21,811 bases of DNA from NCBI GenBank assembly GCA_031361295.1, contig JANMCN010000215.1:1-21811 (forward strand), written 5' to 3'. The position numbers and the translations under genes were made by a program. The first letter of the stretch is position 1; every line of letters begins with the position of its first letter. The notes below the pieces were generated by a model. That model was not told the DNA's origin. It saw only the letters and a program-made list of their open reading frames with translations, and ran no database searches. Shown one piece after another: positions 7,244 through 13,671 of the stretch. This DNA is from JALZOC01 sp031361295 (lineage in GTDB: Bacteria; Acidobacteriota; Vicinamibacteria; Vicinamibacterales; 2-12-FULL-66-21).

Positions 7244-7933
7244 TTACACCACATCCGCCTTCTGCCTTTCCCCGTGTGTCGGGCTCGCCTCGCGCGCGGC
7301 GCCCGGGGGCTCGACCCGCCCGGTCCCTTCGCCACGGAGGGCGGCCAGCCGCTCGAACAGCGACCGCCGTCCCCGGGAGATCCTGGACATCACCGTCCCG
7401 ATCGGCACGTCCAGCACGCCGGCAATCTCCGCATAGGTGAGCTCCTCCACGTCGCGCAGCCAGACGGCCTGCCTGAACGTGTCGGGCAGCGCGTCGAGCG
7501 CCGACTGGAGGTCGGCGTCGATCGAGGCGCGCGTCAGCAGCTGCTCAGGCGAGAAGTCCCGACCCGAGTCTCCCGCCGCCTGCTCCACGATCTCGCTGTC
7601 CACGTCGACGGGATTCCGGCCGTCGTGGCGCCGCATGTTCCGGAACGTGTTGTGCAGGATCGTGAACAGCCACGCTTTCAGATTCGTGCCCCGTTCGAAT
7701 TGCGCAGCCGATCGGAACGCTTTCAAATACGTATCCTGCACGAGGTCTTCGGCGTCCGCCGGCCGCCGCGTCAGTCGCATGGCGGTCCCGTAGAGGCTGT
7801 CGATGTACGACAGCGCGTCGCTCGCGAACGCCGCGTCGTCGGCGCTCGCCTCCGGGGCAGTGTCTTCCGGTCCGGCTTGAGCAGCCGCCGTCCGGCGATC
7901 GGACGACTTCGAAGAGCGTCGGCGAAAGACCAT
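7244..7933 (-). CDS. ECF-family (sigma-70) RNA polymerase sigma factor
   Basis: A 229-residue sigma factor with only regions 2 and 4, as in extracytoplasmic-function sigmas. Region 2 spans about residues 40-105, including the core-binding DAEDLVQDTYLKAF and the -10-reading LKAWLFTILHNTFRN. Region 4 spans about 140-200, with helix-turn-helix TYAEIAGVLDVPIGTVMSRISRGR. The ATG at 7933 is chosen; the frame is open upstream to 8146, but that stretch is not sigma-like. A 30-residue N-terminal extension and 25-residue tail look disordered. The gene is first in an operon with its anti-sigma factor, which is the standard autoregulated arrangement of this class. Confidence 0.92.
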   Translation of the reverse strand: MVFRRRSSKSSDRRTAAAQAGPEDTAPEASADDAAFASDALSYIDSLYGTAMRLTRRPADAEDLVQDTYLKAFRSAAQFERGTNLKAWLFTILHNTFRNMRRHDGRNPVDVDSEIVEQAAGDSGRDFSPEQLLTRASIDADLQSALDALPDTFRQAVWLRDVEELTYAEIAGVLDVPIGTVMSRISRGRRSLFERLAALRGEGTGRVEPPGAAREASPTHGERQKADVV

Positions 7934-7993
7934 GCTCGGAAGCTGACGCCCAAAGGGGGAAACACCGCCAGGGCGCCGGTTTATTCCTCTCTC

Positions 7994-7999
7994 ATTGTA
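7994..7999 (-). promoter_or_regulatory. Candidate -10 box for the sigma operon
   Basis: On the minus strand this reads TACAAT, five of six matches to the sigma-70 -10 consensus, about 60 bases before the ATG of the ECF sigma gene. No clear vegetative -35 is found 16-18 bases further upstream, so an alternative sigma or an activator may be needed. Confidence 0.4.
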
Positions 8000-8034
8000 C
8001 CGAATGCCCGGAAAGGGGGACGGCGGCGTTGCCG

Positions 8035-8049
8035 GCGGGTGACACCCGC
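8035..8049. repeat. 15-bp palindrome GCGGGTG-A-CACCCGC
   Basis: Perfect 7-bp inverted repeat about a single central base, lying about 100 bp upstream of the sigma gene on its 5' side. It could be a dimeric regulator site or an RNA stem. GC-rich sequence makes chance stems commoner, but a 7+1+7 perfect match is notable. Confidence 0.5.
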
Positions 8050-8077
8050 GGGACATAGCCGGGCTCCCGACCCGTTT

Positions 8078-8099
8078 TCCGGTGCCTTCCGACACCGGA
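8078..8099. repeat. Inverted repeat with 7-bp arms and 8-nt loop
   Basis: TCCGGTG (8078-8084) and CACCGGA (8093-8099) are exact inverted repeats around an eight-base loop. It lies between the two divergent genes next to the palindrome at 8035-8049. No T-run follows on either strand, so a terminator role is unlikely. Confidence 0.45.
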
Positions 8100-8217
8100 C
8101 GACAGGCACATGGCTTGCTCCGGCCCGCCCGTCGGGCGTCCCGCACCCGCCAATCCCCACCCTCGGGGACACGGGCGTTGCGACAACCGTCTTAGCTACA
8201 GTAACATCGGTGGCGAA

Positions 8218-8260
8218 CAGCCCGGAACGCTGACGTCGCCGCGTTCGCGCAGCCGGGCTG
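8218..8260 (+). promoter_or_regulatory. Bulged hairpin in the leader of the Omp85-type gene
   Basis: CAGCCCGG (8218-8225) pairs exactly with CCGGGCTG (8253-8260). Inside it AACGC (8226-8230) pairs with GCGTT (8241-8245), leaving a ten-base loop and a seven-base bulge on the 3' side. It ends about 20 bases before the ribosome-binding site GAGGTGA (8282-8288) of the gene starting at 8293. Confidence 0.45.
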
Positions 8261-8292
8261 CTGCCTTCCGCTGCCGTTTCCGAGGTGAATTT

Positions 8293-11200
8293 ATGCGCAC
8301 GCGCAATACGCGCGGCATCGTCGCGCCGGTGGCAATCGCCCTTCTGACGATCGGCCTCCTCGGTGGTGCTGTCGAGCAGGCTTTCGCGCAGACGCCGTAC
8401 GTGCCGTATTACGGAAAGAACCGTATCCGGTACAACGACTTCAAGTGGAAGATCTACACGACCGATCACTTCGAGATTTACTTCTACCCGGACGTCGAGC
8501 CGCAACTCGAGCGCGTCACCTCGTACGCGGAAAGCGCGTATCAGCAGGTCAGCTCCGACCTGAAGCACGACCTCGCCTTCAAGGTCCCGCTCGTGCTCTA
8601 CAAGACGCAGAGCGAGTTCCAGCAGCAGAACATCGAGCCCGGCGAACTGCCGGAAGGGGTTCTCGCGTTCGCCGAACCCTACCGGGATCGCATGGTCCTG
8701 CCGATCGACGAGCCCTCGGATGCGCTCTACCGGCTGATCACGCACGAGCTCACGCACATCTTCGAATTCGACATCATCCCCCGTTCGCTGCTCCGGCGCG
8801 GCCTCCCGCTCTGGGTCGATGAGGGGCTCTCGGACTACATGACCGGTTACTGGCAGCCGTTCGACCTGATGTCGGTGCGCGACGCGGCGATTGCCGACAT
8901 CGTGCCGTCGATGAGCGACTTCCAGGGCGTGCAGTTCGCCGATGGCCGTCTGCCGTACAACCTCGGGCACGCCGCGTTCGACTTCATCGAGTCACGCTGG
9001 GGCAAGGAGGGGCTGCGCCAGTTCCTGTTCGCGCTCCGCAAGGCGGTGATTGGCGGCGGCGAGAGCGCCTACGAAGAGGCCTTCAAGCTGAAGCCTGAAG
9101 AGTTCGACGAACAGTTCGAGAAATACCTGAAGGATCGGTTCAAGCCGTTCCGCGACAAGGAACGACCCGTTGACTACGGGCGCGACCTTGCCCCGAAGCG
9201 CGGCAAGACCCCGTACACGGTCGTGGTCTCGATTGAGCCGTCGCCGTCCGGCGATCTGATGGCCGTCGCGGCGGGCAACGGCAAGGACCAGGAGCTCGAC
9301 ATCGTCCTCATGTCCACGAAGGACGGGAAGGTCATCCGCAACCTGACGGACGGCTTCAACAAGGATCACGGCTACGAGTACATCGCGACGCCGGGCGGGT
9401 TCCGGAACAACGCCGTGTCCTGGATGTCGTGGGCGCCGGCAGGCGACCGCGTCGGCTATTTCGCGCGCACGGAGAAGATGAAGACGCTCATCCTCCAGAA
9501 CGTAGTGACGAAGAAGATCGAGAAGCGCATCTTCGTCAAGAGCGTGGACGGCCCCGAATCGCCCGACATCAGCCCCGACGGGCGCGAGGTCGCGTTCGCC
9601 GGCCTTCGCGGCGCGATCGGCGACATCTTCATCGTGAACATCGACTCGGGCGAAATCCGAAACGTGACGAACGATCAGTTCGGCGATTTCGCCCCGACCT
9701 ACGCGCCCGACGGCAAGTCGATCATCTACCTGGCGCGTGTGAGCGGCAACGACAAGCTGTTCCGCCTCGACCTGGCGAGCGGCGCGAAGACCCAGCTCAC
9801 GTTCGGCACGCACGACGACGGCGGCGCGCAGTTCATGGACGACGACTCCATCGTCTTCCCCTCGACCGCGGTGGATCCGAACGAACCGATCGACCCCGAG
9901 GTGGCGCGCAACGGGAACATCTACAACATCTGGACGCTGAACCTGAAGAACGGCGAGCTCAAGCAGTACACCGACACGCTGACCGGCAACGTGTCGCCGA
10001 TCGTCCTGCGCGATCAGAAGCCTGCGAAGATCGCGTTCGTGACGTATTACAAGGGCGAGTACGGTATCCACACCCTGCCCCGCGAGGAGCCGCTGCACAC
10101 CGTCGCCAGCGCGGACTTCGGGGCGCCGGGCCCCATCATCGACTTCCAGGCTCCGATCAGCCACAGCCTGGTCAAGTCGAACATCAAGAGCAAGGGCACC
10201 TTCGAAAAGCTGTTCCTGGAGGGACGCCCGCCGGTCAACGTCGGCGTGACGAGCGGCGGCGACCTCTTCGGCGGGACGCAGGTCACGTTCACCGACGTGC
10301 TCGGCGACAAGCAGTTCAACCTGTTCGCCTCGTCGGTCTCGCAGTACCGGACGATGTCGTTCTCGTATACGAACCTGTCGCGCCGCCTCCAATACGCGAT
10401 CCAGGCGTACTCGCAGACACAGTTCTATTACGGGTACGACCCGGGGCTGCTGTACGGATCCCAGTATGCGTACGTGGACCGCAGCCAGGCCATCGCCACC
10501 CAGACCGCTCGCGGCGCCACGGCGTACGGAATCTATCCCTTCAACCGCTACGCGCGCGTCGAGCTGTCCGGCGGCCTGTTCCAGTTCAACCAGGCATACA
10601 ACGACGCGGGGCTTCAGCAGGTCGCCGACCAGTACCAGCTGCAACAGTACGGTCGGAGGCTGTTCTCGAACGGTTCGATCATGCCGATCGGCGCCACCTA
10701 CGTGCAGGAGACGACGATCTTCCGCGAATACGGGCCGCTCGCCGGCAATACCATCCGTGCGGGCTACGAGTACGCGCCGAGCTTCGGTAAGTTGCTGTCG
10801 CGCCACACGCTGGACGCCGATGCGCGGTATTACCAGCGCCTGGCGACCAACGGCGTCCTGGCGTTCCGGGCACGCGGCTTCAAGAGCTGGGGCGAATTCC
10901 CCGGGTACATGTATTTCGGCGGCAACTCGGAGCTTCGCGGCTACGATTACCTCGAGTTCCTCGGCAACAAGGCGTTCTTCGTCGACGCCGAGCTGCGATT
11001 CCCGCTGATCGAGGCCGCCCTCACGCCGCTCGGCGTGATCGGCGGGCTCCGTGGCATCGCGTTCGCCAATGTCGGGGCCGCCGGGTACGAAGGCGTGCCG
11101 ATGACGGTCTTCAGCCGTGATTCGCTCACGGTCACGCCGCTGCTCCGATTCGAACCGAACTTCACGACGCAGCAGTACGATCCGGTGTACGGCCCGGCCA

Positions 11201-11427
11201 AAGACATCACCGGCCTCAAGCTGGTGGATGGACGGGCGTCGTACGGCGTGGGTCTGGAGACGTTTGCCCTGGGGTTCCCGATTCACTTCGACTGGTCCTG
11301 GCGGACGCTGCTCAACAAGGGCTACGAAGATTATGTATTCGCGTATCAGGGAATCCAGGCGGGGACGACCGGCAGCAAATGGTTCCGGAAGCCGCGCTTC
11401 TCCGTGTGGATCGGGTACGATTTCTAA
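8293..11427 (+). CDS. Metallopeptidase-like + TolB-like propeller + Omp85/D15 barrel outer-membrane protein
   Basis: A 1044-residue exported protein. ATG 8293 follows GAGGTGA and begins a signal peptide (about residues 1-33, cleaved after AFAQ). Residues about 40-260 resemble the peptidase-MA/gluzincin fold, with H151-E-L-T-H155 and a downstream glutamate E177 in WVDEGLSDYM, so a zinc protease site looks complete. Residues about 295-640 hold PD40/WD40-like repeats of the TolB type (SPDG, APDGKSIIYLA and similar). Residues about 645-1044 are a beta-barrel of the bacterial surface antigen (Omp85/BamA-TamA) class. The R882-G-Y motif is present and a terminal aromatic residue (GYDF) ends the chain as an outer-membrane signal. 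It probably acts at the outer membrane in protein handling or secretion; its substrate is unknown. Confidence 0.88.
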   Translation: MRTRNTRGIVAPVAIALLTIGLLGGAVEQAFAQTPYVPYYGKNRIRYNDFKWKIYTTDHFEIYFYPDVEPQLERVTSYAESAYQQVSSDLKHDLAFKVPLVLYKTQSEFQQQNIEPGELPEGVLAFAEPYRDRMVLPIDEPSDALYRLITHELTHIFEFDIIPRSLLRRGLPLWVDEGLSDYMTGYWQPFDLMSVRDAAIADIVPSMSDFQGVQFADGRLPYNLGHAAFDFIESRWGKEGLRQFLFALRKAVIGGGESAYEEAFKLKPEEFDEQFEKYLKDRFKPFRDKERPVDYGRDLAPKRGKTPYTVVVSIEPSPSGDLMAVAAGNGKDQELDIVLMSTKDGKVIRNLTDGFNKDHGYEYIATPGGFRNNAVSWMSWAPAGDRVGYFARTEKMKTLILQNVVTKKIEKRIFVKSVDGPESPDISPDGREVAFAGLRGAIGDIFIVNIDSGEIRNVTNDQFGDFAPTYAPDGKSIIYLARVSGNDKLFRLDLASGAKTQLTFGTHDDGGAQFMDDDSIVFPSTAVDPNEPIDPEVARNGNIYNIWTLNLKNGELKQYTDTLTGNVSPIVLRDQKPAKIAFVTYYKGEYGIHTLPREEPLHTVASADFGAPGPIIDFQAPISHSLVKSNIKSKGTFEKLFLEGRPPVNVGVTSGGDLFGGTQVTFTDVLGDKQFNLFASSVSQYRTMSFSYTNLSRRLQYAIQAYSQTQFYYGYDPGLLYGSQYAYVDRSQAIATQTARGATAYGIYPFNRYARVELSGGLFQFNQAYNDAGLQQVADQYQLQQYGRRLFSNGSIMPIGATYVQETTIFREYGPLAGNTIRAGYEYAPSFGKLLSRHTLDADARYYQRLATNGVLAFRARGFKSWGEFPGYMYFGGNSELRGYDYLEFLGNKAFFVDAELRFPLIEAALTPLGVIGGLRGIAFANVGAAGYEGVPMTVFSRDSLTVTPLLRFEPNFTTQQYDPVYGPAKDITGLKLVDGRASYGVGLETFALGFPIHFDWSWRTLLNKGYEDYVFAYQGIQAGTTGSKWFRKPRFSVWIGYDF

Positions 11428-11429
11428 CG

Positions 11430-11470
11430 GCTTCGAGGTTTCAGTGCAGGGAACTCCGAAACCTTGAAGC
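11430..11470 (+). terminator. Strong hairpin after the Omp85-type gene
   Basis: GCTTCGAGGTTTC (11430-11442) pairs with GAAACCTTGAAGC (11458-11470) through 13 bases with a single G-U, around a 15-base loop. It begins three bases after the stop at 11427 and is followed by only TTTAG. It may act as a terminator, an attenuator or a 3'-end protecting stem before the small ZAS gene. Confidence 0.6.
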
Positions 11471-11482
11471 TTTAGAGCAACC

Positions 11483-11722
11483 GTGTCCAAGCGTCGCTGC
11501 ACCGACATCGTGGCTCTTCTCGCGGACTTCGTGGAGCACCATCTGCCGCCGGAGATCCACGCCGATCTCGAGCGGCATTTGAGCGCCTGCCCGCGCTGCA
11601 TCACGCAGCTGAAGACCTATCAATCGACCGTTTCGCTGCTCCACTCCATCCACGAGGAGGACCTGCCCAAGGAGCTGCGCTGCACCCTCAAGTCGTTCGT
11701 CGATCGCACCTGCGGGAACTGA
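11483..11722 (+). CDS. Small soluble zf-HC2/ZAS zinc-finger protein (anti-sigma-like)
   Basis: A 79-residue protein from GTG 11483. C6, H32, C36 and C39 (HLSACPRC) reproduce the ZAS pattern of zinc-binding anti-sigma factors. No membrane segment follows; the chain ends soon after the zinc helix, with a C-terminal helix (KELRCTLKSFVDRTCG) that carries two more cysteines. It may therefore be a soluble anti-sigma factor or a free-standing zinc module. No sigma gene adjoins it; the nearest ECF gene is at 7244-7933. The stop overlaps the next start (TGATG), so it is translationally coupled to the thioesterase. A hairpin at 11430-11470 separates it from the upstream gene. Confidence 0.75.
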   Translation: MSKRRCTDIVALLADFVEHHLPPEIHADLERHLSACPRCITQLKTYQSTVSLLHSIHEEDLPKELRCTLKSFVDRTCGN

Positions 11723-12216
11723 TGACCGCCAAGACGCCCTCCGAGTCCGAGACGGAGATGGTCCAGGTCGTGCTCCCGAACGACGCGAACCCGCTGGGAT
11801 TCATCCTGGGCGGGACGGTGATGCACCTGATCGACATCGCCGGCGCCATCGCCTGCCACCGGCACACGCGGAGTCTTCTCGTCACCGCAGCCGTCGACGG
11901 CCTCCAGTTCCTCCATCCGATCAAAGTCGGGGATCTGATCATCCTCAGGGCGCGCGTGACCGCGGCATGGAGCACGTCACTCGAGGTGGAGGTGGAGGTC
12001 TTCTCGGAGGAGACGCTGACCGGAGTCCGGAGGATGACGAGCCTGGCGTACTTGACGTTCGTCGCGGTCGATCGCGAGAGCCACGGCGTGCCCGTGCCGG
12101 GACTCATCCTCGAGAGCGCGGACGACGAACGCCGGGCGAAGGAGGCGGAAGTCAGGCGCGCCCAGCGGCTCGCGGCCAGGAAGGCGCTCGAAGACCGGCC
12201 CCGTCAGCGGGTGTAG
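11722..12216 (+). CDS. Hotdog-fold acyl-CoA thioesterase (YciA/BFIT type)
   Basis: A 164-residue cytoplasmic enzyme predicted to hydrolyse acyl-CoA to free acid and CoA. The hotdog fold is visible in the N-terminal strand (EMVQVVLPNDANPLGFILGG), the central helix (GTVMHLIDIAGAIACHRH) and the following strands (VTAAVDGLQFLHPIKVGDLI and LEVEVEVFSEE). N23 and the GG-x3-HLID segment correspond to the family active-site region. The last 30 residues are a charged helical tail rich in Arg. Its start overlaps the stop of the ZAS gene. Its last 13 bases overlap the end of nuoI on the opposite strand. Confidence 0.88.
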   Translation: MTAKTPSESETEMVQVVLPNDANPLGFILGGTVMHLIDIAGAIACHRHTRSLLVTAAVDGLQFLHPIKVGDLIILRARVTAAWSTSLEVEVEVFSEETLTGVRRMTSLAYLTFVAVDRESHGVPVPGLILESADDERRAKEAEVRRAQRLAARKALEDRPRQRV

Positions 12217-12674
12217 TGCTCGGTGGGCAGGCCGTCGTACATCTCGTCGATGCGGAGCACCTGCGACGCACGCGAATAGCTTCCGAGCTCGTACTCTTCG
12301 CTCATGATCAGCGCCTTCACGGGCCTCGTCGGACATACCTCGGCGCACAGGCCGCAAAAACTGCAGCGCGACAGATTGAAGTCGAAGTAGTCCAGTACTT
12401 TGATCTTCTGCCCGGGCTCCCGGTGGCCGCCGAGCGCGATGAGGTCGTCGGGGCACACCCTCGCGCACTGGTCGCAGACGATACAGGTCTGCGCGCCTGT
12501 CGCGGGCTCGACCTGCAGACGAAGCACGCCCCTGAAGCGGGGTGAGACGGGGCGGCGCTCCGCCGGGTACTGGAAGGTGAAGGCGGGCTGCGGGGTGTAC
12601 TTGAGCGTGAGCCAGAGGCCCTTCAGGATATCCACGAGGAAGAACGTCCGGAGCAGATCCCGTATGCGCGCCAC
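12204..12674 (-). CDS. nuoI: NADH-quinone oxidoreductase subunit I (NuoI)
   Basis: A 156-residue 2x[4Fe-4S] protein of the complex I peripheral arm, passing electrons towards cluster N2. The first cluster motif is C64-x2-C67-x2-C70-x3-C74-P and the second C104-x2-C107-x2-C110-x3-C114-P, both complete. The N-terminal amphipathic helix (RDLLRTFFLVDILKGLWLTLKY) and the QYPAERRP segment are typical of NuoI. It starts three bases after the nuoB stop. The other complex I genes are absent from the window, which is unusual for this pair. The 3' end overlaps the convergent thioesterase gene. Confidence 0.93.
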   Translation of the reverse strand: MARIRDLLRTFFLVDILKGLWLTLKYTPQPAFTFQYPAERRPVSPRFRGVLRLQVEPATGAQTCIVCDQCARVCPDDLIALGGHREPGQKIKVLDYFDFNLSRCSFCGLCAEVCPTRPVKALIMSEEYELGSYSRASQVLRIDEMYDGLPTEHYTR

Positions 12675-12677
12675 GGC

Positions 12678-13226
12678 TCAGCGCTCCGGCGCCGCGGTGC
12701 GGGCGACCAGCGTGGGGTCGCGATCGCCCACGAGGATCACCCGCTCCCTGCGAAGCACGGTACTCTCGCGGCGGATCTTGTCCTGGAGCCGCATCAAGCC
12801 GTAGAGGAGCGCCTCCGGCCGCGGGGGGCAGCCCGACACGTAGACGTCCACCGGCACGATCTTGTCGACCCCCTGCAGCACGCTGTAGGTCGGGAAGGGC
12901 CCCCCGGCGTTCGAGCAGCTCCCCATCGAGATCACCCACTTCGGCTCCGGCATCTGGTCGTAGAGTCGCCGGAGCACCGGCGCCATCTTCTTCGTGACCG
13001 TGCCGGCAACGATCAGGAGGTCGGACTGCCGCGGCGATGCGCGAAACACCTCCGCGCCGAACCGCGAGATGTCGAAGCGCGATGCCGAGGCGGCCATCAT
13101 CTCAATCGCGCAACAGGCCAGGCCGAAGCCCATGGGCCACAGCGACGACTGCCGTGCCCAGTTGAGCACCTTGTCGACGTTCGTCGTGATGAAGTTGTCG
13201 TCGAACTTGTGCTCGAGAAGGCCCAT
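12678..13226 (-). CDS. nuoB: NADH-quinone oxidoreductase subunit B (NuoB)
   Basis: A 182-residue homologue of the complex I subunit that binds the terminal cluster N2 next to the quinone site. All four ligands are present: adjacent C38-C39 (GLACCAIEM), C104 (MGSCSNAGG) and C133 (VSGCPPRPEALL). The ATG at 13226 lies directly beside a heptanucleotide repeat array, and the only ribosome-site-like sequence upstream (GGAAG) is supplied by that array. It is followed directly by nuoI. No nuoA, C or D is adjacent, so the product must join subunits encoded elsewhere or serve another hydrogenase-like complex. Confidence 0.93.
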   Translation of the reverse strand: MGLLEHKFDDNFITTNVDKVLNWARQSSLWPMGFGLACCAIEMMAASASRFDISRFGAEVFRASPRQSDLLIVAGTVTKKMAPVLRRLYDQMPEPKWVISMGSCSNAGGPFPTYSVLQGVDKIVPVDVYVSGCPPRPEALLYGLMRLQDKIRRESTVLRRERVILVGDRDPTLVARTAAPER

Positions 13227-13232
13227 GTTAAA

Positions 13233-13287
13233 TTCAGCTTCCAGCTTCCAGCTTCCAACTTCCAGCTTCCGGCTTCCAGCTTCCGCT
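13233..13287. repeat. Tandem heptanucleotide array (consensus TCCAGCT)
   Basis: About eight copies of a 7-bp unit, TCCAGCT with single-base variants (TTCAGCT, TCCAACT, TCCGGCT), run from 13233 to 13287 between the nuoB start and a second array. On the gene strand it reads as repeated AGCTGGA. It is non-coding as far as I can see. Confidence 0.85.
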
Positions 13288-13306
13288 CGACAAGCGATCT
13301 TGTTCT

Positions 13307-13348
13307 GAGCTGTCAGCTGGGAGCTGGGAGCTGAAAGCTGGGAGCTTT
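13307..13348. repeat. Second heptanucleotide array, inverted to the first (consensus GAGCTGG)
   Basis: Six 7-bp units: GAGCTGT, CAGCTGG, GAGCTGG, GAGCTGA, AAGCTGG and GAGCTTT. Read on the other strand this is an AGCTCCC-type repeat, so it is inverted relative to the array at 13233-13287 and can pair with it. Its last unit runs into the TAA stop of the ferredoxin gene. Confidence 0.8.
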
Positions 13349-13607
13349 ATTTCATAAAGTAATTCGCATTCACCGGGATGAAGCTCTTCCACTTCTCCGG
13401 TGTCTCGTCCAGCGCAAAAATCGCTTCGACCGGGCAGGCCGGCACGCACGCTCCGCAGTCGATGCACTCGTCGGGGTGGATGTATAACATCTCGGCCGCG
13501 GCAAACTCCGGTTCGTCCTTCCGCGGGTGAATGCAGTCGACAGGACACACATCCACGCAGGCGCTGTCCTTGGTGCCGATGCAGGGTTCACAAATGATGT
13601 AGGCCAC
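13347..13607 (-). CDS. 7Fe-type ferredoxin ([3Fe-4S][4Fe-4S])
   Basis: An 86-residue electron carrier closely resembling the seven-iron ferredoxins of Thermus and Azotobacter. GTG 13607 is chosen because AGGAGG lies ten bases upstream and the product then begins VAYIICEPCIG, the family N-terminus. The first motif is C9-x7-C17-x3-C21-P with C25, which supports a [3Fe-4S] site sharing a ligand with the second cluster. The second motif is CIDCGACVPACP. The C-terminal helix WKSFIPVNANYF is also typical. It lies upstream of nuoB-nuoI and downstream of an IclR gene on the same strand. A role feeding low-potential electrons to the NuoB/NuoI pair is inference. Confidence 0.93.
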   Translation of the reverse strand: MAYIICEPCIGTKDSACVDVCPVDCIHPRKDEPEFAAAEMLYIHPDECIDCGACVPACPVEAIFALDETPEKWKSFIPVNANYFMK

Positions 13608-13671
13608 GTTCTGTTCTCTCCTCCTGAAAGTGAGATGCGGGACGGGTGCCGCGCACCAGCCCGCGGAATCG

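Larger units (their letters stand above)
7934..8292. other. Divergent intergenic region with several inverted repeats
   Basis: This 359-bp stretch separates the minus-strand sigma operon from the plus-strand Omp85-type gene. I see no coding region with a family match in it. It contains a minus-strand -10-like box (7994-7999), a 15-bp odd palindrome (8035-8049), a 7-bp-arm hairpin (8078-8099) and a bulged hairpin in the leader of the plus-strand gene (8218-8260). No known riboswitch consensus was recognised. Confidence 0.6.

Noticed and set aside
8165..8206. Possible plus-strand promoter (TTGCGA near 8178 and TACAGT near 8197)
   Set aside because: Spacing is only 13 bases and both boxes are weak, so it was not called.
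8078..8260. Resemblance of the 7934-8292 region to a cobalamin or cyclic-di-GMP riboswitch
   Set aside because: None of the conserved core strings of those classes could be aligned; only generic GC stems remain.
8992..11604. Very long open frame on the minus strand opposite the Omp85-type gene
   Set aside because: Composition is Arg/Val/Asp-rich without motifs, and the plus strand encodes a clear multi-domain protein with signal peptide and terminal barrel. It is a GC-bias shadow.
13234..13548. A longer minus-strand frame running through the heptanucleotide arrays
   Set aside because: Its product is repetitive Ser/Leu/Glu sequence from the arrays, and it overlaps the real ferredoxin in another frame.
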